A stretch of DNA of 33,024 nucleotides, taken from assembly GCA_036272935.1 (NCBI GenBank), contig DATAXP010000010.1, positions 1-33,024 of the forward strand, written 5' to 3'. The position numbers were made by a program, and so were the translations under genes. Each line of letters begins with the position of its first letter. The stretch's first letter is position 1. This document shows positions 1-7,675 of the stretch, piece after piece. Below the pieces are notes generated by a model. It had not been told where the DNA came from and did not search any database. It saw only the letters and a program-made list of their open reading frames with translations. Origin of the DNA: DATAXP01 sp036272935. GTDB lineage: Bacteria > Planctomycetota > Planctomycetia > Pirellulales > PNKZ01.

Positions 1-69
1 TGGTGGGTCATTGCTGATCTCCTTGAAATGAGTTCTGAACAAACACAAATTCTAGGAAACCAAGCCTGA
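1..69 (+). CDS. Possible 3' end of an unidentified plus-strand gene
   Basis: Frame 1 is open from the left edge to a TGA at 67-69 and encodes about 22 residues ending in ILGNQA. Nothing in this tail identifies a family. It is listed because the next two genes also read on the plus strand, so a truncated upstream member is plausible. It could equally be a chance open stretch. Confidence 0.25.
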   Translation, partial: WWVIADLLEMSSEQTQILGNQA

Positions 70-168
70 CCCACCCCTTCTCGACCAGCACATCGCGGCG
101 CCTCCGCCGCTAGCATTTACAGAACAACTGGGGCGGTATCGTGTCGCCGCTATGCTGCAAATCGATCT

Positions 169-552
169 ATGTCTACTCGTGCGAAAACACGTGCAATCGA
201 AATGGCGTCCGAGGCGTTGCTCCAAGCGATTCGATCGCACGATAGGCAACTCGTGTTCGCGCACGACGGAACCGAGGAACGACGCTACCTGGAATTAAGG
301 CAGGCAAATGCCAACGTCGGCGGTGAAGCGATGACGCATATTGTCCTGCTGCCTGACGCTCGTAAGATCGAAGCGATCGAGGAATTCCTACATGGTACCC
401 AATTTCGCTTGGGTATAATCAGCGATACCCAGGTCGTGGGGCCCGAGGTGCATGTGAAGCGGTTTATGATCAGACACGCCCGGCTCCTCGGGATTTCAGC
501 GGCTGATGTGCATGTTCTGAAATTGATGCTCGGCGATGAACCCGATGGCTAA
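169..552 (+). CDS. Hypothetical protein, 127 aa
   Basis: I do not recognise this protein. It is a soluble-looking alpha/beta sequence with no signal peptide or membrane segment. A segment around residues 55-75 (MTHIVLLPDARKIEAIEEF) reads like a beta strand followed by an amphipathic helix. The ATG at 169 is the first in frame. A second in-frame ATG at 331 would give a 73-residue protein that starts exactly at that strand-helix unit, so the true start is uncertain. The gene overlaps the next one by 17 bases in another frame, which suggests a two-gene operon. Both genes run opposite to nearly everything else in the window and look less GC-rich than the neighbouring genes, which could mean recent acquisition. 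Confidence 0.6.
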   Translation: MSTRAKTRAIEMASEALLQAIRSHDRQLVFAHDGTEERRYLELRQANANVGGEAMTHIVLLPDARKIEAIEEFLHGTQFRLGIISDTQVVGPEVHVKRFMIRHARLLGISAADVHVLKLMLGDEPDG

Positions 553-1123
553 GAATGATGGCGAGTTCAGTATGCTGATTCGCGATGTCTTCCATTTCGC
601 GGACGGCCGGACAGTTTTTGCTGGTGAGCTTCAAGAGGGCGAGGCATTGCTATTGTGCGCCGGCCCGGCACAGCTGTTCGACCGTGGCCGTCTTATCGCG
701 GAATTCGAGATTGAGCCTGAAATGCTGCCGAGTCGAAGTGATATTTGGGAACGACAAAGCATCCGCGCGGTAAGTACGAATGCTTCAATAAAGCTGTTAT
801 CCGGTGACATTGACGGCGGAACGCTTGTCTTGAAAGGAAGAATGCGAATGACAGGACACCGTGACCTTGTAGGGATCGATTCACCGCCTGATGATTTCGT
901 TGCCGATACCATGACTCTTGGCCCACGACTGCCGCGCGGCTGGGATGGCGATGCATGGACGAGCCCCGACGAATCACATTATTTCTTGCGCGCCTGGAAC
1001 AAGGCGACTGCACGGTACGCGATCGCCACCGGCGATCGTTACGACGAAGCGCGAAAAACACTGCTTGGCGAGATTGCGGCTGGTGGGAAACCGGTCATCA
1101 TTTCGGCTCGGGAAGCTAGTTGA
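536..1123 (+). CDS. Hypothetical protein, 195 aa
   Basis: Unrecognised. The first 60 or so residues (from LIRDVFHFADGRTVFAGEL) alternate short strands and glycines and look like a small beta barrel. The C-terminal third (from PRGWDGDAWTSPDESHYFL) is rich in aromatic residues and looks helical. There is no signal peptide or transmembrane helix, so a cytoplasmic location is likely. The ATG at 536 lies inside the end of the preceding gene, consistent with translational coupling. A second ATG four codons in is also possible. The gene converges on the cytochrome gene with only 11 bases between the stop codons, and I see no terminator hairpin there. Confidence 0.65.
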   Translation: MNPMAKNDGEFSMLIRDVFHFADGRTVFAGELQEGEALLLCAGPAQLFDRGRLIAEFEIEPEMLPSRSDIWERQSIRAVSTNASIKLLSGDIDGGTLVLKGRMRMTGHRDLVGIDSPPDDFVADTMTLGPRLPRGWDGDAWTSPDESHYFLRAWNKATARYAIATGDRYDEARKTLLGEIAAGGKPVIISAREAS

Positions 1124-1134
1124 AGACAGATCGC

Positions 1135-2514
1135 TCACAGCGTCTTCAGATACTCAAGCACCGCGCGGCGCTGGGCGTCGTTGAGGACGTCGGCAAAGCG
1201 GTGGCCGCCGGCGGTTTTGCCGTAGCGGCGAGTATCGAAGTAGCGACGCGCCTGTGCCGTAGAAGCGGCGGTTGCGGGCAGGTCGTCGAATGTTGTGATC
1301 TCCAGGCCGACGTGCTGTTGATCGTAGCCGTCCTCGCTACGGTGCCACACCTTGGGACGCTCGTCGGGGTTCAGCATATGCCACAAGGTCGGCACCGAGC
1401 CGTTGTGCAGGTACGGAGCCGTGGCCCAGACGCCGTCGAGCGGCGGGGCGACATAGCCGGCCGGATTGGTGATCGTGTCGACCGTGGCGTCCTTGACGAA
1501 CCAACTATGCGAGTAGTGTTCGCGTCCTTCGCCGGCCAGGGCGTCGAACCGGGCACGATCGGTCGCGACGGTGCCGATCGGCACCATGCGCTCGGGATAC
1601 GAGCTGCCGGGACCGTAAGTGCCGTGACACTCGGCGCACACGCGATTGAATGTCGCGCGTCCTTGCTCGGCCAACGCGGCGTCGATCGCCCAGGGGTATT
1701 TGGGTGCTTCGAGCGATTCGATCCACGCCATGATCGCCGCGTAATCGGCTTGCCAGCCGTTAAATTCCTCGGGCCCGTTTTGCGGAATGAGCAGGAACTG
1801 CATCAGCGCCCGCGGGCTCTTGGGGGCGAACCCGTCGATGTACAGCCGCTGCTTCCGCTTCATGTGCCACCAGGCAGGCGCGTCCATGTCGTGGTGGATG
1901 AGCGTCGGCGGCAGCCGGTTGCTGATGCGATTCAGCTTGTCGTCGCGATACGCCAGCAGCAACTTGCCGAACACGACGGCGTTCGTGGTACCGACGCTTC
2001 CGCCCAGCGGCACCAGCAAGGCGCCGCGGTCCATGTGCGTCAGCGGCTTATCAAGCCGCAGCTTCGTGGCGCGGACTTCCTCGGTGAGCGTTTGCAGAGC
2101 GTACAGCGAGTTCGGCACCCCGGGAATCGCCTGCCCCGCAACTTTGCCGCCGTGGCATGCCAGGCAGTTCATCACCCAGCCGAGCTTGGCTGGATCGCCA
2201 CCCGCGTCGGCCACCGGCACGTATTGCAGCGCAACGGTTGAATCTGTTCCCGCCGCTTCGGTGAGCCCGTAGCGCGAAAACGCCATCCGGCGGCGCTGTT
2301 CAGGCGTGGCGTGTTGGGCCGCGGTGCGCAGCGGCTCTTCCCACGTCTGCCACAGCTCGTCAAACACCTGTTGATCGAAATCAGGCTCGAGATAAGCTCG
2401 CGTGGTGAGCAGCCGATAGCCGCGCTCGGCGAGCGATTCCCGTCCAACTCTCTCGGCAGCGAACGCCGAAACGCCCCACAAAGCGACGAGCAAAAACCAC
2501 GCGCCGCGCGACAT
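1135..2514 (-). CDS. Secreted di-heme c-type cytochrome, RoxA-like
   Basis: The protein has 459 residues. I chose the ATG at 2514 because it starts a clean Sec signal peptide (MSRGAWFLLVALWGVSAFAA); an in-frame upstream ATG at 2586 would bury it. Two heme-binding CxxCH motifs are visible: CLACH at residues 117-121 and CAECH at 293-297. The C-terminal APPLDGVWATAPYLHNGSVP is a strong match to the segment conserved in RoxA-like di-heme cytochromes and related cytochrome c peroxidase-like proteins. Members act in the periplasm as heme oxygenases or peroxidases. At 459 residues it is shorter than the rubber oxygenase RoxA itself, so rubber cleavage is not implied. The substrate is unknown and no redox partner is adjacent. 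The upstream gap (2515-2732) holds only a weak promoter-like pair. Confidence 0.88.
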   Translation of the reverse strand: MSRGAWFLLVALWGVSAFAAERVGRESLAERGYRLLTTRAYLEPDFDQQVFDELWQTWEEPLRTAAQHATPEQRRRMAFSRYGLTEAAGTDSTVALQYVPVADAGGDPAKLGWVMNCLACHGGKVAGQAIPGVPNSLYALQTLTEEVRATKLRLDKPLTHMDRGALLVPLGGSVGTTNAVVFGKLLLAYRDDKLNRISNRLPPTLIHHDMDAPAWWHMKRKQRLYIDGFAPKSPRALMQFLLIPQNGPEEFNGWQADYAAIMAWIESLEAPKYPWAIDAALAEQGRATFNRVCAECHGTYGPGSSYPERMVPIGTVATDRARFDALAGEGREHYSHSWFVKDATVDTITNPAGYVAPPLDGVWATAPYLHNGSVPTLWHMLNPDERPKVWHRSEDGYDQQHVGLEITTFDDLPATAASTAQARRYFDTRRYGKTAGGHRFADVLNDAQRRAVLEYLKTL

Positions 2515-2732
2515 GCAAGATCCGTCGGTCAGAAAGTCGAGATCGCCTGCTGCTTTGAGTCTAAAGGTCGGCCTGCCAAGCGACAATCGACCTCAGGGAA
2601 CGATCGCCGCCGCACAACAGACCCAAACTGGGCTACGCACTGCCAGAGGGCGAAGTTCGACCCACGACCGGCTTGCGGCCCTCAGCGAAAAGCTGACCGC
2701 AGCTTCCCGGTCGGCATAACCGGCAGCGGCGC

Positions 2733-2764
2733 AAAAAAATGCCGCTCTGCGCCTTCAGAGCGGC
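2733..2764 (-). terminator. Intrinsic terminator of the Pro/Ala/Gly-rich lipoprotein gene
   Basis: A perfect 9-bp GC-rich stem (2741-2749 paired with 2756-2764) encloses a 6-nt loop. On the minus strand seven U residues follow (A run at 2733-2739). It lies 39 bases past the stop of the lipoprotein gene and before the cytochrome gene. This is the clearest rho-independent terminator in the window. Confidence 0.88.
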
Positions 2765-2803
2765 GGGCGAGGAATGATTCGATTGCAGTCAGGCGAACTG
2801 CGG

Positions 2804-4030
2804 CTACTGTCCGTAGCTCGGCACCGAGATGCCTTGCGGCGGAGCACCGGTCGCTGGAGCACCACCGTTCGCATTGCCGTACGATGCAGCGGCGTTGCCG
2901 TAGCGGTCGCCCATGCCACCGGTTGCGGCAGCCGGGGCGGCCTGCGGAGCGTAGCTCGCGGCCGGAGGAACAGTCGCCGCCGGGCTGCTGGCACCGTTGG
3001 GCGAGTAGTCCTTGGTGCTGCCGGGGCGATACGGAGCGGAGCTCGGCGGCGGCGAGCCAGCGGCCGAAGGAGTCGAATACGAAGAGGCCGGTGCGTACGA
3101 CTGCGAAGCGGCACTGGGCGCAGTTGCCGGTGACATCGAGCCGGGAGCCGACGGGTAGACGCCAGCGGCGTTCGGCCCGGTCGACGGGTATCCGCCGCCA
3201 GCGGGCGAGCCGTTGTCGTAACGGGTTGCCGGGTTCGAGCCGGCCGAGGCATCGGCGTAGCGCTGTGCCTGAGCGGTGCGCGTCGGATCGGCCGAGGCCG
3301 GAGCCGCAGCCGGCGCATTGCCGGGATACGAGCCGCCATTCGGTGCTGAGTCGACATAGCGCTGGCCTACCGACGCGGCGCCGGCATTCGACCAGCCAGT
3401 CGCGGTTGTGGCCGACGGGTTGCCGGCAGCCGGCTGCGAGTAACCTGCAGCGGCAGCGACGTTGGCGCCGCCGGCCGGCTGCGAATAGCTGGCCGGGGCC
3501 GCGGTCGCCGGGTAGCCTGAGGGGTACCCGCTAGGTGGTGTGGTCGGATAGCCGCCGGCGTAGCCCGCTGGTTGACCGGCGGGTACGTAGCCCGGCGACG
3601 CAGGCGGTGCCGCGCGATTGGCGTTGGCAAACGGGTCGCCGGTCGTGGCCGCCGCGGGATTCGCGCCGGCGGCGACCGAGCCGGGATAGGTGCCCGGATA
3701 TGTGGTCGGCTGAGCGTAGCCCGACTGGGCATAGGCTGGGGTGCCCGGCACGGCGACCGGGCGGTTGCCTGTCGGCGGATACGGTGTGCTGGCGGCGCCG
3801 CCGAGCGTGCTGCTGGTGCTGCCTTGCGGCGTGCCGGCGAGCATCGGTGTGGCGCCGGTCGACGGGAGCGACGGATAGCTCGGCGCGCCGTTGGTGGCGA
3901 CCGCGGTGGTCGGCGCCTTGTTTTTGCTAGCGAACGGCCAGCCCCATTTGCCTCCGCCCGGGGTTTGACATCCTGTCAGACCGACGAGCACCGAACCAGT
4001 GACTGCCAGCCGCAGCGACTTCGCGCGCAT
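2804..4030 (-). CDS. Low-complexity Pro/Ala/Gly/Ser/Tyr-rich lipoprotein
   Basis: The protein has 408 residues. The ATG at 4030 begins a lipoprotein signal (MRAKSLRLAVTGSVLVGLTG, then Cys21 as the lipobox cysteine), so the longer open frame up to 4264 is treated as leader. After a short GGGKWGWPFASKNK linker the rest is almost entirely Ala, Gly, Pro, Ser, Thr and Tyr, with loosely repeated units such as SGYPSGYPATAAP, YSQPAGG, and RY with an Asp or Ser following. No enzymatic domain is visible. The composition suggests an extended, disordered lipid-anchored chain reaching from the membrane. Function unknown; an envelope or cell-wall role is only a guess. It has its own promoter (4292-4319) and its own terminator (2733-2764), so it looks monocistronic. 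Confidence 0.82.
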   Translation of the reverse strand: MRAKSLRLAVTGSVLVGLTGCQTPGGGKWGWPFASKNKAPTTAVATNGAPSYPSLPSTGATPMLAGTPQGSTSSTLGGAASTPYPPTGNRPVAVPGTPAYAQSGYAQPTTYPGTYPGSVAAGANPAAATTGDPFANANRAAPPASPGYVPAGQPAGYAGGYPTTPPSGYPSGYPATAAPASYSQPAGGANVAAAAGYSQPAAGNPSATTATGWSNAGAASVGQRYVDSAPNGGSYPGNAPAAAPASADPTRTAQAQRYADASAGSNPATRYDNGSPAGGGYPSTGPNAAGVYPSAPGSMSPATAPSAASQSYAPASSYSTPSAAGSPPPSSAPYRPGSTKDYSPNGASSPAATVPPAASYAPQAAPAAATGGMGDRYGNAAASYGNANGGAPATGAPPQGISVPSYGQ

Positions 4031-4291
4031 CGTAGCGAGCCCTTTTGCCAGGGGTCGGCAGGAAGCCGGCGCGCAGCGACATCCATTGTCGTGCGCCGAC
4101 CAAGCATTCCCTAAGGACCGGGGACGTGATATGCAGACGGGGACTTGCTCCGGGCAAAACAGGCGACGCTGCCCAAGAGCAAGCTGTTCAGGGATAAGAT
4201 CGGCACGCAGGCGCGCCCAAGTCGAGCCAATCCGCAAACTTTGCCTCACTGGCAAAGCACGCACGATCGCCCAGCCGGGACACGGGCGGGG

Positions 4292-4319
4292 ATTATAGAA
4301 CCCGCTTCGGACGGGTCAA
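4292..4319 (-). promoter_or_regulatory. Sigma-70-type promoter for the lipoprotein gene
   Basis: On the minus strand TTGACC (4314-4319) is followed after 16 bases by a perfect TATAAT (4292-4297). Transcription would start near 4285, about 255 nt before the lipoprotein ATG at 4030. Confidence 0.65.
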
Positions 4320-4335
4320 TGGCAATTGACGGCGT

Positions 4336-4399
4336 GTTTAGCCGGCGGGCTTGCCCGCCGCGTGTCGTTGGGCGCGGCGGGCAAGCCCGCCGGCTAAAC
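4336..4399. repeat. Perfect 27-bp inverted repeat, REP-like
   Basis: Arms 4336-4362 and 4373-4399 are perfect reverse complements with a 10-nt loop. Each arm is itself a palindrome: CGGCGGGC and GCCCGCCG around TT at 4343-4360, mirrored in the other arm. The element can therefore fold as one long hairpin or as two short ones. It lies 11 bases past the sodA stop. There is no U tract, so it is more like an interspersed repetitive extragenic palindrome than a standard terminator, though it may still block transcription or stabilise an mRNA end. Confidence 0.85.
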
Positions 4400-4410
4400 G
4401 AATGCAAGCA

Positions 4411-5022
4411 TTACTTCATCGCCGCCGCGTAGCGTTCCGACACGTTCGGCCAGTTGATGACGTTGAAAAATGCCGTCACGTAATCGGGCCGGCGATTCTG
4501 GTACAGCAGATAGTACGCGTGCTCCCACACATCGCAGCCGAGGATCGGCGTGTTGCCGTGCATCAACGGGCTGTCCTGATTCGGCGCGCTTTCGACGATC
4601 AGCTTCTTACTCTTGTCGACGCTCAACCACGCCCAGCCGCTTCCGAAACGCTTCAAGCCGGCCTCGGTAAACGCTTCCTTGAACTTGTCATAGCCGCCGA
4701 GATCGCGTTTGATCGCCTCGGCCAGCGGGCCGCTCGGCTTACCGCCGCCGCCGTGTGCCAGCACCGTCCAAAACAGCGAGTGGTTTGCGTGGCCGCCGCC
4801 GTTGTTGCGCACGGCGGTGCGAATATTCTCGGGAACGCTGTCGATCTTCGACACCAGCGATTCGATGCTCTGGTTGCCCAGGTCGGTCCCTTCGATCGCT
4901 TTGTTCAGGTTGGTGATATACGCCTGGTGATGCTTGTCGTGGTGAATCTCCATCGTTTTCGCGTCGATGTACGGCTCGAGCGCGTTGAACGGATACGGCA
5001 GCGGCGGCAGCGTGTAAGCCAT
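4411..5022 (-). CDS. sodA: Superoxide dismutase, Mn/Fe family
   Basis: The protein has 203 residues, the usual length. It converts superoxide to hydrogen peroxide and oxygen. The metal ligands are visible as His27 (EIHHDKHHQAY), His81 (ANHSLFW), Asp164 and His168 (DVWEHAYY). A Gly-rich GGGHANH in place of the Fe-type pattern, and Gln149 in PNQDSP, favour manganese or cambialistic use over strict iron. The ATG at 5022 gives the standard MAYTLPPLPY start and has GGAG 8 bases upstream; the longer frame to 5160 adds only non-homologous sequence. There is no signal peptide, so it is cytoplasmic. It has its own promoter (5062-5090). Oddity: the normally hydrophobic residue before DVWEH is Cys163. 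Confidence 0.95.
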   Translation of the reverse strand: MAYTLPPLPYPFNALEPYIDAKTMEIHHDKHHQAYITNLNKAIEGTDLGNQSIESLVSKIDSVPENIRTAVRNNGGGHANHSLFWTVLAHGGGGKPSGPLAEAIKRDLGGYDKFKEAFTEAGLKRFGSGWAWLSVDKSKKLIVESAPNQDSPLMHGNTPILGCDVWEHAYYLLYQNRRPDYVTAFFNVINWPNVSERYAAAMK

Positions 5023-5061
5023 AGCGGTGTCTCCAGCGTATTTTTGACCGTGGGTCCACGA

Positions 5062-5090
5062 AGCATACCCGAGTGCCCGGGCGCTGGCAA
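5062..5090 (-). promoter_or_regulatory. Sigma-70-type promoter for sodA
   Basis: TTGCCA (5085-5090) and TATGCT (5062-5067) on the minus strand are separated by exactly 17 bases. The predicted start near 5055 leaves a short leader of about 33 nt that includes the GGAG ribosome-binding site. Confidence 0.55.
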
Positions 5091-5191
5091 CGACCGGGCG
5101 AGCAACGCCAAGCGCCGCAGGTGACGCGCCAAATTCGAGAATCCGGCGCAGATTCGGCACTGTCTGACAAACAGAGTCGCTGCGGCGACCA

Positions 5192-5215
5192 TCGGAATCG
5201 GTTTTCCGCTTCCGA
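5192..5215 (-). terminator. Stem-loop just after the HD/PAS/GGDEF gene
   Basis: On the minus strand a 10-pair stem with one mismatch and an AAAA loop begins two bases after the stop codon at 5218. There is no U tract, so it may end transcription only weakly or protect the 3' end. Confidence 0.4.
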
Positions 5216-5217
5216 CT

Positions 5218-7482
5218 TTAATGCCCGTCGGCCGACGGCTTCGAGCCACCGCCGAACCAGCTGGCGATCCAATCGAGCAGGCCAGTTTCCGGATCCGGAT
5301 CGGCCTGCACTCGGGCCGACAGTTCCGAGGCCATCAGATACGACCGGAAGCTGATCAGGATTTGCTTGGCCCGCTCGACGGCATCTGCCTTGCGGCGATC
5401 GCGGTGCTTCACCGGGCGAATTTCGAAGGCGATGCGTGTGCGGGTCATGCCGCCGCGCCGCTCCTCGGTGATCGGTAGGCGTTCTTCCTCGAAGCGCAAC
5501 TGCATCAGCAACCGCACGTCGCGGTCCCCCGTGCGACGCGAGAGCAGTCCGCCCCCCTTACCGATCTTTACCACCACGTCGTTGCCGTCGATGCTCGCGA
5601 TCTCGGCATGATGATCGGCGATGAATCCGCGCAGCTTTTCGATCGAACGATCGATCGGCGACTGCGTGACCAACAACTGCGACAACAGCACGTCGGCACC
5701 CACACCGACATTCGTCGAGTGCTCGTGGTCGTCGACCGTTCCCGAACCCGTGCCGAGTTGCACCACACGATTGCGCCCGCTCTCCTTGGCCGTGTACAGG
5801 CCGCGGTCGGCGCGCCGCACCAGCGTGTCGGGCGTATCGCCCGGCTGAATCTCGGTAACGCCAAAGCTCGCCGAGCAGCAGCGTCCCTCGAGCCCGGGCT
5901 GCTGGATTTGCGCAAAGGCCGAGCGGATTTCTTCCGCGCGGCTCGCCGCCGATGAGTTGTCGCAATCGGCGCACAGCATGGCGAACTCCTCGCCGCCGTA
6001 GCGCGCCACCAGGTCGCCGGGGCGACACGAGTTTTGCAGCACCCGCGCGAAGCTTTGGATCACCTGATCGCCGGCCTGGTGTCCGTACTTGTCGTTGACC
6101 TGCTTGAAGCGGTCGATGTCGCTCATGATCAGGCTGCACGGGCGCTTGCTTTCCAGGTGCGCGGTGACGAACAGGCCCAGCACGCGGTCGAACTCGGCGC
6201 GATTGGCCACTTGCGTGAGCGGGTCCTTCGTCGCCAGCTCGTGCAGGTTCTGGCAGCGCTCTTCAAGCGAGATTTCCGGGGACACGTCGTGCAGCAGCAG
6301 CGTGAGCCCTTGTGTTCCGCCTTCGGGTGAAACGACCGGTGCCGCGTGAGCGTCGACGGCGATGTCGCGCATTGCCCGGCCGCGGATCGTCAGCCGCCGC
6401 AACCACTGCACGCCGCTGTCGAGCGCGTGGGCGATCGGGCATTCCTCGTCCTTGATTAGCCGGCCGCGCTCGTCGCGCGTTCGTAGCAGGCTGGGCGACC
6501 ACATCCGCTGATAGACGCTCGCCCCCGAGATGCCCGTCAGCCGTTCGGCGCCGCGGTTCCACAGCGTGATCCGCCGGCTGGAATCGATGAACACCACGGC
6601 ATCGTACATGTTGTCCAACAGCTTCTGGTGAAACAGCGCGTCGGCCGTGCGATGGGTCGCCCACTGCACCGAGTCGTTGCGCCGCCACAGCGAATTGGCC
6701 GCTTCGGGCGAGAAGTCGACCAGCCACCGCTTCAGTGCTTCGGCCTTTGAAACGAAGCCGTCGAAGTCGTGCATCTTGATGAACAGCACGACCAGCGCCG
6801 GATCGAACTGCGTACCGGCGTTGGTGTACAGCTCGTTGTACGCCCGCTCCAGCGACATGGCCCGGCGATACACCTGGTCGGACATCATCGAGTCGAACGC
6901 ATCGACGATTGCCAGCATGCGAGCGCCCAGCGGAATCTGCTCGCCGGCTTGCTCGAGGCGATGCCGGCTGCCATCGTACCAACTCCGCGCGTAGCGCAAG
7001 ATTTCGAGCACGCGTTGCGAAGCGCAACTGCACTGCAACACTTCGCGGCCCAGCGTCCAGTGCCGTTCCATGATCGCCATTTCTTGCGTGCTCAGCGCGT
7101 CGGGCTTGCACAAGATGGCGTCGGGAATGCCAATCTTACCGATGTCGTGCAGCGCAGCGGCCACTTCGATCTCGTCGCGCTGGTCGTCGGGCAGGCCGAT
7201 CCGCGCCGCCCATGCCGAGCAACCCAGAGCCACGCGCACGCAATGCTGAGCCGTCGGCTCGTGCTTGCTGCGCAGAGCCGCGATCAAGCTGCCGGCAATT
7301 CCCAGCCGCACCTGCAGCGTTTCGTTCTCTTGAGTGCGAACGGTCGTCGGCGGAGTAGATTGAGTCTCGGACGCCACGGCGATTTGAGCATCGCGCGGCG
7401 CGTCGGCGGCCACAAGGCCGACGGCAAACGTGCCCATCGCCGATAGATCGTTCGAGAGACCAGAGACAGTCGACGATTCCAT
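5218..7482 (-). CDS. Diguanylate cyclase with degenerate HD-GYP and PAS domains
   Basis: The protein has 754 residues. The ATG at 7482 is preceded by GGGAG; the frame continues to 7578 without homology. Order of domains: an HD-GYP-like hydrolase domain at about 70-240 (His80, HDIGKIGIP at 112-120, His141, Asp194); a PAS domain at about 285-400 (DAVVFIDSSRRITLWNRGAE); a GGDEF domain at about 412-575 with an intact GGEEF signature (496-500) and an RxxD inhibitory site (RPGD 487-490) five residues before it; and a C-terminal region of about 170 residues that I do not recognise. The GGDEF half should make cyclic di-GMP with product inhibition. In the hydrolase half the paired histidines and the GYP signature are replaced by YARSWYDGSRHR (164-175), so phosphodiesterase activity is doubtful. 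No membrane segment is visible. The neighbouring upstream gene encodes an MshEN domain, a possible receptor. Confidence 0.9.
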   Translation of the reverse strand: MESSTVSGLSNDLSAMGTFAVGLVAADAPRDAQIAVASETQSTPPTTVRTQENETLQVRLGIAGSLIAALRSKHEPTAQHCVRVALGCSAWAARIGLPDDQRDEIEVAAALHDIGKIGIPDAILCKPDALSTQEMAIMERHWTLGREVLQCSCASQRVLEILRYARSWYDGSRHRLEQAGEQIPLGARMLAIVDAFDSMMSDQVYRRAMSLERAYNELYTNAGTQFDPALVVLFIKMHDFDGFVSKAEALKRWLVDFSPEAANSLWRRNDSVQWATHRTADALFHQKLLDNMYDAVVFIDSSRRITLWNRGAERLTGISGASVYQRMWSPSLLRTRDERGRLIKDEECPIAHALDSGVQWLRRLTIRGRAMRDIAVDAHAAPVVSPEGGTQGLTLLLHDVSPEISLEERCQNLHELATKDPLTQVANRAEFDRVLGLFVTAHLESKRPCSLIMSDIDRFKQVNDKYGHQAGDQVIQSFARVLQNSCRPGDLVARYGGEEFAMLCADCDNSSAASRAEEIRSAFAQIQQPGLEGRCCSASFGVTEIQPGDTPDTLVRRADRGLYTAKESGRNRVVQLGTGSGTVDDHEHSTNVGVGADVLLSQLLVTQSPIDRSIEKLRGFIADHHAEIASIDGNDVVVKIGKGGGLLSRRTGDRDVRLLMQLRFEEERLPITEERRGGMTRTRIAFEIRPVKHRDRRKADAVERAKQILISFRSYLMASELSARVQADPDPETGLLDWIASWFGGGSKPSADGH

Positions 7483-7577
7483 GCGGCCGAACTCCCGCGA
7501 GCAACGCTTCCGGCCGCCCATGCCCCTGACAAAAGTTCGTCGGTGCGCGCACCGAGACCGGCACCGGGGCGCAAGCA

Positions 7578-7606
7578 AACCTAGGTCGCAACTGGCCGCG
7601 TGTCAA
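7578..7606 (-). promoter_or_regulatory. Promoter for the diguanylate cyclase gene
   Basis: A consensus TTGACA (7601-7606) lies 17 bases before TAGGTT (7578-7583) on the minus strand. The -10 is weak (3 of 6). Predicted start near 7571, leader about 89 nt. Confidence 0.5.
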
Positions 7607-7621
7607 AGCGGATGTAGCGAA

Positions 7622-7663
7622 GGAATCGACGATGCCGATTCCACGCCCGCCGCGACGCGGCGG
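7622..7663 (-). other. Two tandem stem-loops between the MshEN gene and its downstream promoter
   Basis: GGAATCG and CGATTCC (7622-7628, 7636-7642) form one perfect 7-bp stem. CCGCCGC and GCGGCGG (7647-7653, 7657-7663) form another. Both lie just past the stop of the gene at 7676. No U tract is present; they may act as a weak 3' boundary. Confidence 0.4.
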
Positions 7664-7675
7664 CGAGCCGGCGGT

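Larger units (their letters stand above)
4031..4410. other. Gene-free stretch between sodA and the lipoprotein gene
   Basis: About 380 bases without a supported gene. They hold the minus-strand promoter at 4292-4319, a predicted leader of roughly 255 nt running to the lipoprotein ATG at 4030, and the 27-bp inverted repeat at 4336-4399. Within the leader, 4239-4245 and 4251-4257 (CTTTGCC and GGCAAAG) form a perfect 7-bp stem with a 5-nt loop near the 5' end. I see no tRNA or known riboswitch core. Confidence 0.6.

Noticed and set aside
95..110. GCGGCG/CGCCGC hairpin before the first gene
   Set aside because: Only 6 bp, no U tract; common by chance in GC-rich sequence.
1120..2241. A 373-codon plus-strand open frame opposite the cytochrome
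   Set aside because: The minus strand holds two CxxCH motifs and a signal peptide; the plus-strand product shows no family features.
2311..3534. A 407-codon plus-strand open frame across the cytochrome start and the lipoprotein gene
   Set aside because: It is rich in Arg, Ser and Pro with no domain, lies opposite two well-supported genes and crosses their terminator. It is a shadow of GC-rich antisense sequence.
4031..4264. N-terminal extension of the lipoprotein to an ATG at 4264
   Set aside because: It would bury the lipobox signal at residue 79 and its sequence has no homology-like features; the region also holds the leader hairpin.
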